A stretch of 39,433 bases of DNA from Defluviitaleaceae bacterium (GTDB lineage Bacteria > Bacillota > Clostridia > Lachnospirales > WQUN01): positions 1-39,433 of the forward strand of contig WQSG01000026.1 of assembly GCA_009788055.1 (NCBI GenBank), read 5' to 3'. Each line of letters begins with the position of its first letter. The first letter of the stretch is position 1. The position numbers and the translations under genes are program-made. Shown here piece after piece: positions 1 through 6,946 of this stretch. Under the pieces are notes generated by a model that was not told the DNA's origin, searched no databases, and saw only the letters and a program-made list of their open reading frames with translations.

Positions 1-41
1 GGAGATAGTTTATCGCTAGTCAAAATTTAAAGTTTGGGTCA

Positions 42-92
42 AGCCATTTTAAAGGCTTGCGGGGTTCGGGGCAGAGCCCCGAGGTCTTTCTT
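42..92 (-). repeat. Palindromic 3' repeat, copy 1
   Basis: Just downstream of the cupin stop codon. It has two hairpins: AAGCC/GGCTT (42-59) and CGGGGC-AGA-GCCCCG (67-81). The layout and the flanking words 'ggggttcgggg' and 'gaggtctt' recur at 6885-6934 and 36865-36911, each time directly after a minus-strand stop codon. It probably works as a terminator or an mRNA 3'-end stabiliser; that role is inferred. Confidence 0.6.
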
Positions 93-103
93 TAAACTTA
101 GAT

Positions 104-871
104 TTAGTCGCCCATTTCATCTGCTATGGCTTTGGTTGCATGGACTGTGCCGTGCGGGTGATGGGGTGGCGCGTAAATTACATATAGCCTCATTGGAGTT
201 GTCCCGATGTTTGTAATATTGTGCCACGTTCCTGCGGGAACGAATACGGCAGAATTTGCAAACACGGTTTGACGGTAAGTTAGATTGTCTTTTGCGTCAC
301 CCATTTGTACTAAGCCCTGCCCTCCTTCAAGTCGGAGGAATTGGTCGTTGTCGGGATGGACTTCAAGGCCGATATCCGTGCCGGGCGGGATAGACATCAG
401 CGTGGATTGCATATGCCCGCCGGTCCAAAGTGTCTGCCTGTAATAATCGTTGTCCAGCGTCGCCTGTTCGATGTTCACCACGAAAGGTGCAGAGCCGTAA
501 TCCCTAAACGGGACGGGCGGACGAAGCACGGGCGGCGACGGATTTTGTGAAGGAACAGGAATAGTACGGATTGGCCGCGGCGGAGGTGGCGGCGTGGGGT
601 GTGGCATCGGGTGCGGAGGGCGCGGCGGCGTAGGATGCGGCATCGGGTGCGGAGGACGCGGCGGCGTGGGGTGTGGCATCGGGTGCGGAGGGCGTGGCGG
701 CGTGGGGTGTGGCATCGGGTGCGGAGGACGCGGCGGCGTGGGGTGCGGCATCGGGTGCGGAGGACGCGGCGGCGTGGGGTGTGACATTGGCGGTACGGGA
801 CGCCCCGACCCGGGCGCAAACCCTTGGCTTATTGCCGCATTATAATTTCTCGGCTCTTTTTGATTAAACAT
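104..871 (-). CDS. Cupin-domain protein with Pro/His-rich tandem-repeat N-terminus
   Basis: 255 residues. The C-terminal half (about 125-245) is a single cupin barrel. Motif 1 is seen as GLEVHPDNDQFLRLEGGQG and motif 2 as VPAGTWHN, so the usual metal-binding His/Glu positions appear present. Small cupins of this kind are common in Firmicutes, and their substrate is usually unknown. The N-terminal third is different: about five copies of a 12-residue Pro/His unit (HPMPHPTPPRPP) encoded by a perfect-phase 36-bp tandem repeat, likely a disordered, possibly metal-binding or surface-interacting tail. There is no signal peptide, so a cytoplasmic protein is likely. The start is set by AGGAGGC upstream of ATG. 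The gene stands alone, behind a highly folded leader and followed by a palindromic repeat. The function of the repeat tail is unknown. Confidence 0.85.
   Translation of the reverse strand: MFNQKEPRNYNAAISQGFAPGSGRPVPPMSHPTPPRPPHPMPHPTPPRPPHPMPHPTPPRPPHPMPHPTPPRPPHPMPHPTPPRPPHPMPHPTPPPPPRPIRTIPVPSQNPSPPVLRPPVPFRDYGSAPFVVNIEQATLDNDYYRQTLWTGGHMQSTLMSIPPGTDIGLEVHPDNDQFLRLEGGQGLVQMGDAKDNLTYRQTVFANSAVFVPAGTWHNITNIGTTPMRLYVIYAPPHHPHGTVHATKAIADEMGD
588..786 (-). repeat. 36-bp tandem repeat inside the cupin gene
   Basis: Five full 36-bp units (588-767) and a partial sixth (to about 786), with only a few substitutions between units. The length is a multiple of three, so copy-number changes keep the reading frame and change only the length of the Pro/His tail. 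Confidence 0.9.
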
Positions 872-893
872 AAAAAATATGCCTCCTATGATA

Positions 894-1055
894 AGAAGCT
901 GTATTCATCGCCCGAAACGCCGCATTGACGGTCAATTTCCCGCCACTCTTCGTCGGTTGCGCCTAACGCACACCCACGTGCGCGTTGTCGCTACCTCCTT
1001 GATTGGCGAAAAATTGCCGCGCCAATTCGGCATTTCGGTCAATGATACAGCTTCT
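894..1055 (-). promoter_or_regulatory. Long inverted-repeat leader upstream of the cupin gene (structured RNA or MITE)
   Basis: Perfect 11-bp arms AGAAGCTGTAT (894-904) and ATACAGCTTCT (1045-1055) continue as an imperfect inverted repeat to about 930 and 1020, giving arms near 36 nt. Read on the minus strand, three of the five arm differences become G-U pairs, which favours an RNA stem on that strand. Inside are alternative local hairpins: ATTGGCG with CGCCAAT, and AACGC with GCGTT. The element ends about 10 nt before the cupin ribosome binding site. It matches no riboswitch class I can recall. A miniature inverted-repeat element is the alternative; I see no clear target-site duplication. Confidence 0.55.
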
Positions 1056-1116
1056 AAGCTATACTTGTATCATATGAGGCATGGCTATTTTTTGTTACGT
1101 ATGAAGCTTTACAAAT

Positions 1117-1395
1117 TTACAGACCGCGCAAAAACGGAACAATGATACCGTTTGCAAGCCGCAGAAGAAGAAAAACAATAAGCGGCGAAAAATCCAAAAC
1201 CATCCCGGGGCCACCCAATGGCGAACGCTGTACAAGCTTGCGAACGGGTGCCAAAACGGGCTCGGTAAAGGCAAACAGCAAATCCATGAACCTGCTGTTC
1301 CGCATAGGAAACCACGAAAGAATAATCCGCACAAACAACATTATATACAACGCCGTAAAGAAAACATTTACGGCATCAGCAAGAAGATGATTCAT
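1117..1395 (-). CDS. yggT: YggT-family integral membrane protein
   Basis: 92 residues, the usual size for the YggT/YlmG family. It has two hydrophobic segments, about 8-30 and 65-90. Between them lies the family's conserved region: SWFPMRNSRFMDLLFAFTEP (28-47), then a P-VRKL stretch and GG-G--LDFSPLI-F. The family is linked to division and membrane-protein organisation near SepF; its molecular job is not settled. It lies 6 bp after the sepF stop codon and is the last gene of the ylm-type operon. The start follows GGCAGG. Confidence 0.85.
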   Translation of the reverse strand: MNHLLADAVNVFFTALYIMLFVRIILSWFPMRNSRFMDLLFAFTEPVLAPVRKLVQRSPLGGPGMVLDFSPLIVFLLLRLANGIIVPFLRGL

Positions 1396-1401
1396 CCCAT
1401 A

Positions 1402-1959
1402 TTACCTGCCGTTTGCGGCTTTCAAGAATCCGGTATCAAAAGAACTGTTGTCTTCGCGATAATCGGGCATAACACGATGGTTTGACGGTGAAACTGTGAT
1501 GATTGTGTTGTTCACACGGGTGATTGCGCCGTCAAGCGCGTCGCTTGTACCGCAAAGGTAGTCTGCGATACGTTGTGCATCGGCGGTTGCTACTCCCGTT
1601 AAATCTACAATACACATTCTGCCGCTGCGAACATGACTGCCAAGTTCAACAGCGTCTTCCATATTTTTGGGGTGCATGATAACCGTTTCGGATTGCTTGT
1701 GAACATTCACCGCACTTGGATTTTGGCTAATGTTGTACACATTATCCCTTGCGGCACGCGAAGACGAACTTTTCGCGCCGCTTTTGCGAGAGGGTTTATC
1801 CTGTTTGGAATAACGCACTTGGATTTCGGGTTCGTCGTCATAATCGTCATCATCGTAGTCTTCATACTCGTCGTAGTAGTAGCCGTCAGACTCCTCCGCT
1901 CCCGGTGCCATCATTCTGTTTGACAGCGTCTCACTAATTTTTTTGAATATCCCTACCAT
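1402..1959 (-). CDS. sepF: Cell division protein SepF
   Basis: 185 residues. SepF is a membrane-associated cytoplasmic protein that binds the FtsZ C-terminus, bundles FtsZ filaments and tethers the Z ring. Visible parts are an N-terminal amphipathic helix (MVGIFKKISETL), a long acidic Tyr/Asp-rich linker (about 22-50), a basic Ser/Lys/Arg stretch, and the folded SepF core (about 85-172) with the signatures VIMHPKNMEDA, IVDLTGV and QRIADYLCG. It lies between yggS and yggT, the usual Gram-positive order. The start is set by GGGAGG 8 nt before ATG. The acidic linker is longer than in Bacillus but common in Clostridia. Confidence 0.93.
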   Translation of the reverse strand: MVGIFKKISETLSNRMMAPGAEESDGYYYDEYEDYDDDDYDDEPEIQVRYSKQDKPSRKSGAKSSSSRAARDNVYNISQNPSAVNVHKQSETVIMHPKNMEDAVELGSHVRSGRMCIVDLTGVATADAQRIADYLCGTSDALDGAITRVNNTIITVSPSNHRVMPDYREDNSSFDTGFLKAANGR

Positions 1960-1997
1960 CGCAAGAACCTCCCTAGTTCACAAACTATTTACCGTAT

Positions 1998-2693
1998 TTA
2001 ATTCCGCTCACCAAAAAGAGCCGTACCTATCCTTACCATGGTTGCACCCTCCTCAATTGCGGTCGCAAAATCTAGGGACATACCCATGGACAAGTCTCGT
2101 ATGTGGCTATCATATAGACATTTCGTATTTATGTCAACCAAAATTTTTCGCATTTTCCTGAAAATTCCGCGATTATCTTCAGAATTTTCTACAAAAGGCG
2201 CGACAGTCATCAAACCTGAAAGCCGTACAAACCGCATATTTACTAGGTTTTCCACGAATTTGAGAATTTCATCCGGCGGGATACCAAATTTACTGGATTC
2301 CCCTGAAATATTTATTTCTGCCAAGATGTTGAGCACTTTTCCTATTTTTTCGCCATGCCTGTTAATCTCTGTTGCCAAGGGCAAAGAATCTACAGAATGG
2401 ATTAAATCAACCTTGTCTGCGATAAATTTTACCTTGTTTCTTTGCAAATGTCCGATGAAATGCCATTCGCTTGGCCTATTTTCTAAAGCGGAAAACTCTT
2501 CGTATTTCGGCAGAAAATCCTGAACACGATTTTCGCCCATCGCCGTTACCCCCGCCGCCAAAAGCTCGCTTATCCGCGGAACGTCAACGGTTTTTGTTAC
2601 GCCAATCAGCTTAATTTCTGAAGGGTCGCGCCCCGCTTTTTTTGCGGCGGCGGCAATTTGTGCGCGTATTTCGGCTACGTTTTCTTTTATCAT
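1998..2693 (-). CDS. yggS: YggS/PROSC-family PLP-binding protein
   Basis: 231 residues, full length for the family. It is a single-domain alanine-racemase-fold (type III) protein that binds pyridoxal 5'-phosphate without known catalysis and keeps PLP and amino-acid pools balanced. The PLP lysine is expected at K34 in GVTKTVD. Other family motifs are GENRVQDFLPKYE, WHFIGHLQRNK, SVDSL, and LSMGMSLDFATAIEEGATMV near the C-terminus with the phosphate-binding Ser/Gly segment. The ATG overlaps the stop codon of the upstream HlyD-like gene by 4 nt (ATGA), so the two are translationally coupled, and sepF follows 38 bp later. Confidence 0.93.
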   Translation of the reverse strand: MIKENVAEIRAQIAAAAKKAGRDPSEIKLIGVTKTVDVPRISELLAAGVTAMGENRVQDFLPKYEEFSALENRPSEWHFIGHLQRNKVKFIADKVDLIHSVDSLPLATEINRHGEKIGKVLNILAEINISGESSKFGIPPDEILKFVENLVNMRFVRLSGLMTVAPFVENSEDNRGIFRKMRKILVDINTKCLYDSHIRDLSMGMSLDFATAIEEGATMVRIGTALFGERN

Positions 2694-4294
2694 CTTACCA
2701 CCTGTCCTTGGCGAACCATTGCCGCGTCCGTTACTATGCCGTCAAATTGCAGTATTAGAGGGTTTCGTGCGGGGTCAAGCAAAATGTTGCCGTATGCGGG
2801 AATTTCCCCGTCAAAATGTATCATGCGGAAGTCCGCATAGTTAAGCCGTGTACGGTAAACGCCATGCACAATTCGCATATCCGTCTCGGACATTATATGA
2901 AGCGTGTCCAGCGCGTCCACGGGTGAAAGCGCGTCCCCCGGGAAAAGCATGATGGAATCTTCCAAAATATAAACGTGCGTGTTTGTGCGCTCGTAAATGT
3001 GAATGAGAACGGGCTGCGGAACGGTATCGCGGCGATGAATTACGAAATAATCTTCCGTCCCGTGTACGTGGGTAAGCGGAACGCGGAAAAACCGCCGTGT
3101 GGCAATTGCCGAAACGGGAATCATAAAACCGCTTTGTACGCTGTCTGTTATGCGGATATTTACATTACGCTGGTGCAAAAACTCCGTCATGTTTATTGTA
3201 GCGCGGAAAATTATAAAGGCATCGTGGTGGTGATAGTGCAGATATTCTATTCGCACGGGAACAGGCTCGAACCGCCCCGTTGCGGTGTTTTCCAAGAAAA
3301 TGGTACGCTCCATGCCTTCTGCCAAGCCCTGCGTCATTTCGTGCGGCATATACGAAGCTACATACCACCGGTTACTTGAAACGATTTTGAAAACCCCGTC
3401 CCCCGCTTCCACTTCACGCGCAGGGATAATCGCATCGTGGTCAACCTCTCTGCGAACTTCCTCGCGGCTTAAATCACGCATATTGTCGGGCGTAACAAGG
3501 TACTCAAACCCGTCTATTATCGGGGACATAATCCCCGTTTGTGTTGCATAAATATCGCTTAGGTTCATTTCATTGCTTAGGCTTAGAATATCGTGCTGGC
3601 GGATTAAATCGTTACGCGCATGAACCGACTCGTTGATAATCAAATTGGTGCGGCTGTATGTGATGTCTGAAAGCGTGTTCAACAGCGCGTACACCTCGCC
3701 CAAATTCGATTGCATATGGTGGTGCATACTCCTGTTCATGCGGTTGCGAAGGTCGGCGTTTACGCGCTCTACCAGCGGGTCTGCCATGGTTGCGTGACGC
3801 ATTTCATGTACCCTCATTATTTCCAGCTTCAACTGCTCCCATTCGGGGCCCGTTCTTGCAACGGCTTCCACGTCCCGAATGCTTGCAACGGGAACTCCGC
3901 CGCGCACACGTTCAAATTCTTGCACGGTGAAAAACACATGACCGTCCCTGCCGGCATGAAAAACCTCCTCGTGCCTGATTATCATGCCGGGTACGGATTG
4001 CTGGTCTGCCATATTTCCCAGCCGCAGTGTCATGATTTCTACATCTTGAGAAAAAACGCCGTATGCGCGAAGACCCATGTACGCGATTACAAAACCAAAA
4101 AACAACGCGATTACAACAGTCGCGGGGGCTGTCATCGCATTTCTTTTTGGTCGTGGCCTTGGGGGGCGTCTTTTCTTGGGCGGCGCGGCGTTTGCGCGGC
4201 GACGTTCACCCGAAGGACGCATGGGCGGGCGTTGCTTTGGCCGTCGTTCGCGGGGCGGCCGATGACTTTGCGTAGACCGTCTGCGCTCTTGCAT
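2690..4294 (-). CDS. HlyD-like membrane-anchored protein of the ylm cluster
   Basis: 534 residues. The first 55 are extremely basic and proline-rich (RRPPRPRPKRN), followed by one transmembrane helix (about 56-78). This predicts a cytoplasmic N-terminus and a large extracytoplasmic part. The rest (about 100-530) resembles the adaptor (HlyD/RND periplasmic adaptor-like) proteins that Clostridia often encode directly upstream of yggS-sepF, with beta-barrel/lipoyl-like segments around 100-150 and 300-480. No transporter partner is adjacent, so an export role is uncertain; a division- or envelope-related role is suggested by position only. The ribosome binding site is weak. It is the first gene of the operon and divergent from ylbJ. 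Confidence 0.7.
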   Translation of the reverse strand: MQERRRSTQSHRPPRERRPKQRPPMRPSGERRRANAAPPKKRRPPRPRPKRNAMTAPATVVIALFFGFVIAYMGLRAYGVFSQDVEIMTLRLGNMADQQSVPGMIIRHEEVFHAGRDGHVFFTVQEFERVRGGVPVASIRDVEAVARTGPEWEQLKLEIMRVHEMRHATMADPLVERVNADLRNRMNRSMHHHMQSNLGEVYALLNTLSDITYSRTNLIINESVHARNDLIRQHDILSLSNEMNLSDIYATQTGIMSPIIDGFEYLVTPDNMRDLSREEVRREVDHDAIIPAREVEAGDGVFKIVSSNRWYVASYMPHEMTQGLAEGMERTIFLENTATGRFEPVPVRIEYLHYHHHDAFIIFRATINMTEFLHQRNVNIRITDSVQSGFMIPVSAIATRRFFRVPLTHVHGTEDYFVIHRRDTVPQPVLIHIYERTNTHVYILEDSIMLFPGDALSPVDALDTLHIMSETDMRIVHGVYRTRLNYADFRMIHFDGEIPAYGNILLDPARNPLILQFDGIVTDAAMVRQGQVVR

Positions 4295-4352
4295 ATATTA
4301 ACCAACTTTCACAGATTCTTAATGAATTCTTAACAATTTAGGATGTGCCTAG

Positions 4353-5303
4353 TTGATTATACCAATTTTAGTAGTCTTGTTCAATGTTTTCTTGTTAATA
4401 TTTCCACAAATTGTCTTGGCGGCTTCTCGCGAGGGCTTGCTTTTGTGGTTCAACAATGTTTTGCCAACGCTTCTGCCGTTTATGATTGCCACAAATATGC
4501 TTATTTCGCTGGGCTTTGCAGACTTTATTTCGCAATTGCTTTCGCCCGTTATGCGAAAAGTTTTTGGCTTGCCGGGTACGGCGGGGTTTGGGCTTGTGGC
4601 GGGGCTTACTTCGGGCTACCCCATGGGCGCGAAAACCGTTGCAGATTTACGGCGCGGCGGCAAGCTTTCTGCGCGGGAAGCGCAACACTTAATTTCGTTT
4701 TGCAACAATGCAGGGCCGCTTTTTATCCTTGGCGTGGTTGGCGTAGGGATGTTTCAAAATACCCGTGTGGGTTATGTTTTGTGGGCGGCGCATATCTGCG
4801 CGGCATTAATTGTAGGAACACTTTTGCGAAAGAAAATTTCAAACGAACATACTTACGAAAAAACTTCTTTTAAATCCGCGTTAGAAAAATATCGAGAAAA
4901 CAGAGCCGCGAACGTACATTCTATCGGGAAAGTGCTTGGAGACGCCGTAAAAAATTCCATGGAATCTATGACAATCATCGGCGGGCTTATAATTTTTTTC
5001 AGCGTTGTTCTTGCCGTTTTTGAGACTATAGGCTTGCCGGGCAACGAAATTTCTCACGGAATTTTTGCAGGCTTTATTGAAGTAACAGGCGGCGCACGAA
5101 GAATATCTGCCCTGCAACCAACAAAAATAACCCTCGCCTGTGCCGCATTTGTAATCGCTTTCGGCGGCTTTTCTGTCCACGCGCAGTCGCTCCACTTCAC
5201 AGAAGGGACAGGGATAAAAACTTCCGCATACCTTTTTGCAAAACTCTTGCACGGCATTTTTGCCGCCGCTATCACCGTTATTCTTTGCGCAATTTTTTTA
5301 TAA
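4353..5303 (+). CDS. ylbJ: Sporulation integral membrane protein YlbJ
   Basis: 316 residues with a TTG start; AGGATG lies 8 nt upstream. It is a polytopic membrane protein of the nucleoside-recognition (Gate) superfamily. In Bacillus, YlbJ is needed for spore cortex formation. Family motifs include WFNNVLPTLLPFMIATNML (about 33-51), GLTSGYPMGAKTVADLR (about 84-100) and FCNNAGPLFILGVVG. A second Gate-like half starts about 190 with IIGGLIIFFSVVLAVFE. It is shorter than the roughly 400-residue Bacillus protein, mainly in the central loop and C-terminus. It reads away from the ylm operon; its 3' end is close to the rpsT promoter. Confidence 0.85.
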   Translation: MIIPILVVLFNVFLLIFPQIVLAASREGLLLWFNNVLPTLLPFMIATNMLISLGFADFISQLLSPVMRKVFGLPGTAGFGLVAGLTSGYPMGAKTVADLRRGGKLSAREAQHLISFCNNAGPLFILGVVGVGMFQNTRVGYVLWAAHICAALIVGTLLRKKISNEHTYEKTSFKSALEKYRENRAANVHSIGKVLGDAVKNSMESMTIIGGLIIFFSVVLAVFETIGLPGNEISHGIFAGFIEVTGGARRISALQPTKITLACAAFVIAFGGFSVHAQSLHFTEGTGIKTSAYLFAKLLHGIFAAAITVILCAIFL

Positions 5304-5308
5304 CGCCC

Positions 5309-5337
5309 TTGACAATTTCCATGTTTTTTGGGAAAAT
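5309..5337 (+). promoter_or_regulatory. Probable sigma-A promoter for rpsT
   Basis: TTGACA (5309-5314), a 17-nt spacer, then GAAAAT (5332-5337). The -35 box is perfect and the -10 box is weak. It starts a few bases after the ylbJ stop codon and ends about 10 nt before the GGGAGGTG ribosome binding site of rpsT. Confidence 0.5.
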
Positions 5338-5362
5338 ACACTTCGCAAGGGAGGTGAAAGAT

Positions 5363-5623
5363 TTGGCAAATATAAAATCGGCACAAAAACGTATTCGTGT
5401 TGCCGCAAAAAGGCAAGCGCGGAATAAACATATTAAGTCTACAACAAAGACGGCTATCAAAAAAGTAACTGTTGCCGCTTCTGCGAAAAACGATGACGCA
5501 AAAGCCCTGCTTATTCAAGCAATCGCCGCAATAGACAAAGCGGCTTCAAAAGGCGTTTATCATAAAAATACCGCCGCAAGAAAGAAATCCAAACTCACCA
5601 AAATGGTGAACAAAGCTGTATAA
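5363..5623 (+). CDS. rpsT: 30S ribosomal protein S20
   Basis: 86 residues from a TTG start. The conserved S20 N-terminus (M)ANIKSAQKRIRVAAKRQ begins exactly there and GGGAGGTG sits about 7 nt upstream, so the in-frame upstream ATG at 5285 is not the start. S20 is a small, very basic helical-hairpin protein that binds 16S rRNA early in 30S assembly. The body is Lys/Arg/Ala rich and ends KGVYHKNTAARKKSKLTKMVNKAV-like, as is typical. It has its own promoter and is followed by a small terminator hairpin. S20 genes often use weak start codons, which permits autoregulation. Confidence 0.97.
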   Translation: MANIKSAQKRIRVAAKRQARNKHIKSTTKTAIKKVTVAASAKNDDAKALLIQAIAAIDKAASKGVYHKNTAARKKSKLTKMVNKAV

Positions 5624-5633
5624 TACGACAAAC

Positions 5634-5660
5634 ACCCTGCCTGCCGGTTAGGGTTTTTTT
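5634..5660 (+). terminator. Terminator after rpsT
   Basis: ACCCT (5634-5638) pairs with AGGGT (5650-5654), followed directly by a run of seven T. The stem is short and the T-run good. Confidence 0.55.
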
Positions 5661-5683
5661 CTGTAGAAAATCAGGAGGTTTCC

Positions 5684-6817
5684 ATGGTATACAAAAACTT
5701 TGGCAAAACGGGAATACAAATGTCTGCGCTGGGTTTTGGCGCAATGCGCTTGCCAATGCGCGGCGAAGAAGGCAAAAAAGAAATTGATGACGACTTGGCA
5801 ATACCAATGATGCACCGCGCCTTCGACCTTGGCGTAAATTACATTGACACCGCGCCCTACTACTGCGACAAGCTAAGTGAAGCCGCCGTAGGACGCGCAT
5901 TAAAAGGCCGCAGTGAAAAAATTTATGTATCAACAAAAAACCCAATAGAAAACGACAGCCCAAGCGACTGGCTGAAAAGGCTGGAAACTTCGTTAAAAAA
6001 TCTTGATATGAGTTACATCGACTTCTACCATTTCTGGGGCATAAAGCTGGAAAGCTTCAAGCACTGGCAAACCCTTACGGACGGCCCTATTCAAGCGGCA
6101 GAACGCGCAAAGCGCGAAGGGCTAATCAAGCATTTATCATTCTCGTTCCACGACGACGCAACAAATCTGCGCGAAATTGTAGACAGCGGACTCTTCGAGT
6201 CTGTCCTAATCCAATACAACCTACTAGACCGTTCCAACGAGGACAACCTTGCCTACGCAAAAGAAAAAGGCTTAGGCGTTGTAATAATGGGCCCTGTAGG
6301 CGGCGGAAAACTTGGCGCGCCAAGCGAACTAATCCGCGGGCTTCTCAAAGAAAAACCCGCCAGCACCGCAGAAATGGCAATGCGTTTTGTACTTGCAAAC
6401 CCAAATGCAGACGTATCCCTCTCCGGCATGAGTACCCTTGCCCAAGTAGAAGAAAACGCAAAAATAGCGGCAAAAGACTCCCATCTCACCGCCGCCGAAC
6501 TAACCCAAATCACAAAGATGCTGGAAGAAAACCAAAAACTTGCCGAACTCTACTGCACCTCCTGCGACTACTGCAAGCCCTGCCCGCAAGACATCAACAT
6601 CCCCCACCTTTTCGGCATAATGAACACCCACCGCGTATACGAACTAACCGAACACGCCATATCCCTCTACAACGACACCATGCGCGGCACCGCATGGACA
6701 AAAAGCGCAAGCCCCCAAAACTGTACCAAATGCGGCATCTGCGAAAAAAACTGCCCCCAAAACCTCCCCATCATAAAGCAACTGCAAGAAACGCACGAGA
6801 CTTTGTACAGGGCTTAG
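5684..6817 (+). CDS. Aldo/keto reductase with C-terminal 2x[4Fe-4S] domain
   Basis: 377 residues; AGGAGG sits 6 nt before ATG. Residues 1-280 form an aldo/keto reductase TIM barrel for NAD(P)H-dependent carbonyl reduction. The expected tetrad is visible in YIDTAPYYCDKLSE (Asp, Tyr), VSTKNP (Lys) and DFYHFWG (His). Residues 285-375 are a ferredoxin-like extension with two cluster motifs, CTSCDYCKPCPQDINIP and CTKCGICEKNCPQNLPI. This architecture is widespread in anaerobes and is thought to couple the reductase to ferredoxin-type electron carriers; the substrate is unknown. The gene is a single unit with a strong terminator after it. Confidence 0.92.
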   Translation: MVYKNFGKTGIQMSALGFGAMRLPMRGEEGKKEIDDDLAIPMMHRAFDLGVNYIDTAPYYCDKLSEAAVGRALKGRSEKIYVSTKNPIENDSPSDWLKRLETSLKNLDMSYIDFYHFWGIKLESFKHWQTLTDGPIQAAERAKREGLIKHLSFSFHDDATNLREIVDSGLFESVLIQYNLLDRSNEDNLAYAKEKGLGVVIMGPVGGGKLGAPSELIRGLLKEKPASTAEMAMRFVLANPNADVSLSGMSTLAQVEENAKIAAKDSHLTAAELTQITKMLEENQKLAELYCTSCDYCKPCPQDINIPHLFGIMNTHRVYELTEHAISLYNDTMRGTAWTKSASPQNCTKCGICEKNCPQNLPIIKQLQETHETLYRA

Positions 6818-6840
6818 CGATGAACTATCCATCGCAACAC

Positions 6841-6875
6841 AAAAACCCGCCGTGAAAAATTCGCGGCGGGTTTTT
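6841..6875 (+). terminator. Strong intrinsic terminator
   Basis: AAAAACCCGCCG (6841-6852) pairs with CGGCGGGTTTTT (6864-6875) around an 11-nt loop. The flanking A and T runs let it serve both strands: the aldo/keto reductase gene from the left and the Na/Pi transporter gene from the right. Confidence 0.9.
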
Positions 6876-6884
6876 AGTTAAAGT

Positions 6885-6934
6885 TTTGATGAAACTTTTT
6901 CAAAAGTTTCCGGGGTTCGGGACGGAGTCCCCCG
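6885..6934 (-). repeat. Palindromic 3' repeat, copy 2
   Basis: Directly downstream of the transporter stop codon. Hairpin GAAACTTTT/AAAAGTTTC (6891-6910) is followed by CGGGAC/GTCCCCCG (6917-6934). Same two-hairpin plan and orientation as the copies at 42-92 and 36865-36911. Confidence 0.65.
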
Positions 6935-6946
6935 AGAACTTATCTT

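Noticed and set aside
588..786. CRISPR-like regular repeat array
   Set aside because: The 36-bp units are directly adjacent with no spacers, and they code for the Pro/His tail of the cupin.
594..845. Glycine/arginine-rich plus-strand frames over the repeat
   Set aside because: They arise from the tandem repeat read on the other strand and have no ribosome binding site; the minus-strand cupin explains the region.
879..1145. 88-codon plus-strand frame
   Set aside because: It crosses the inverted-repeat leader and the yggT end, has no family-like sequence and is best explained by the structured element.
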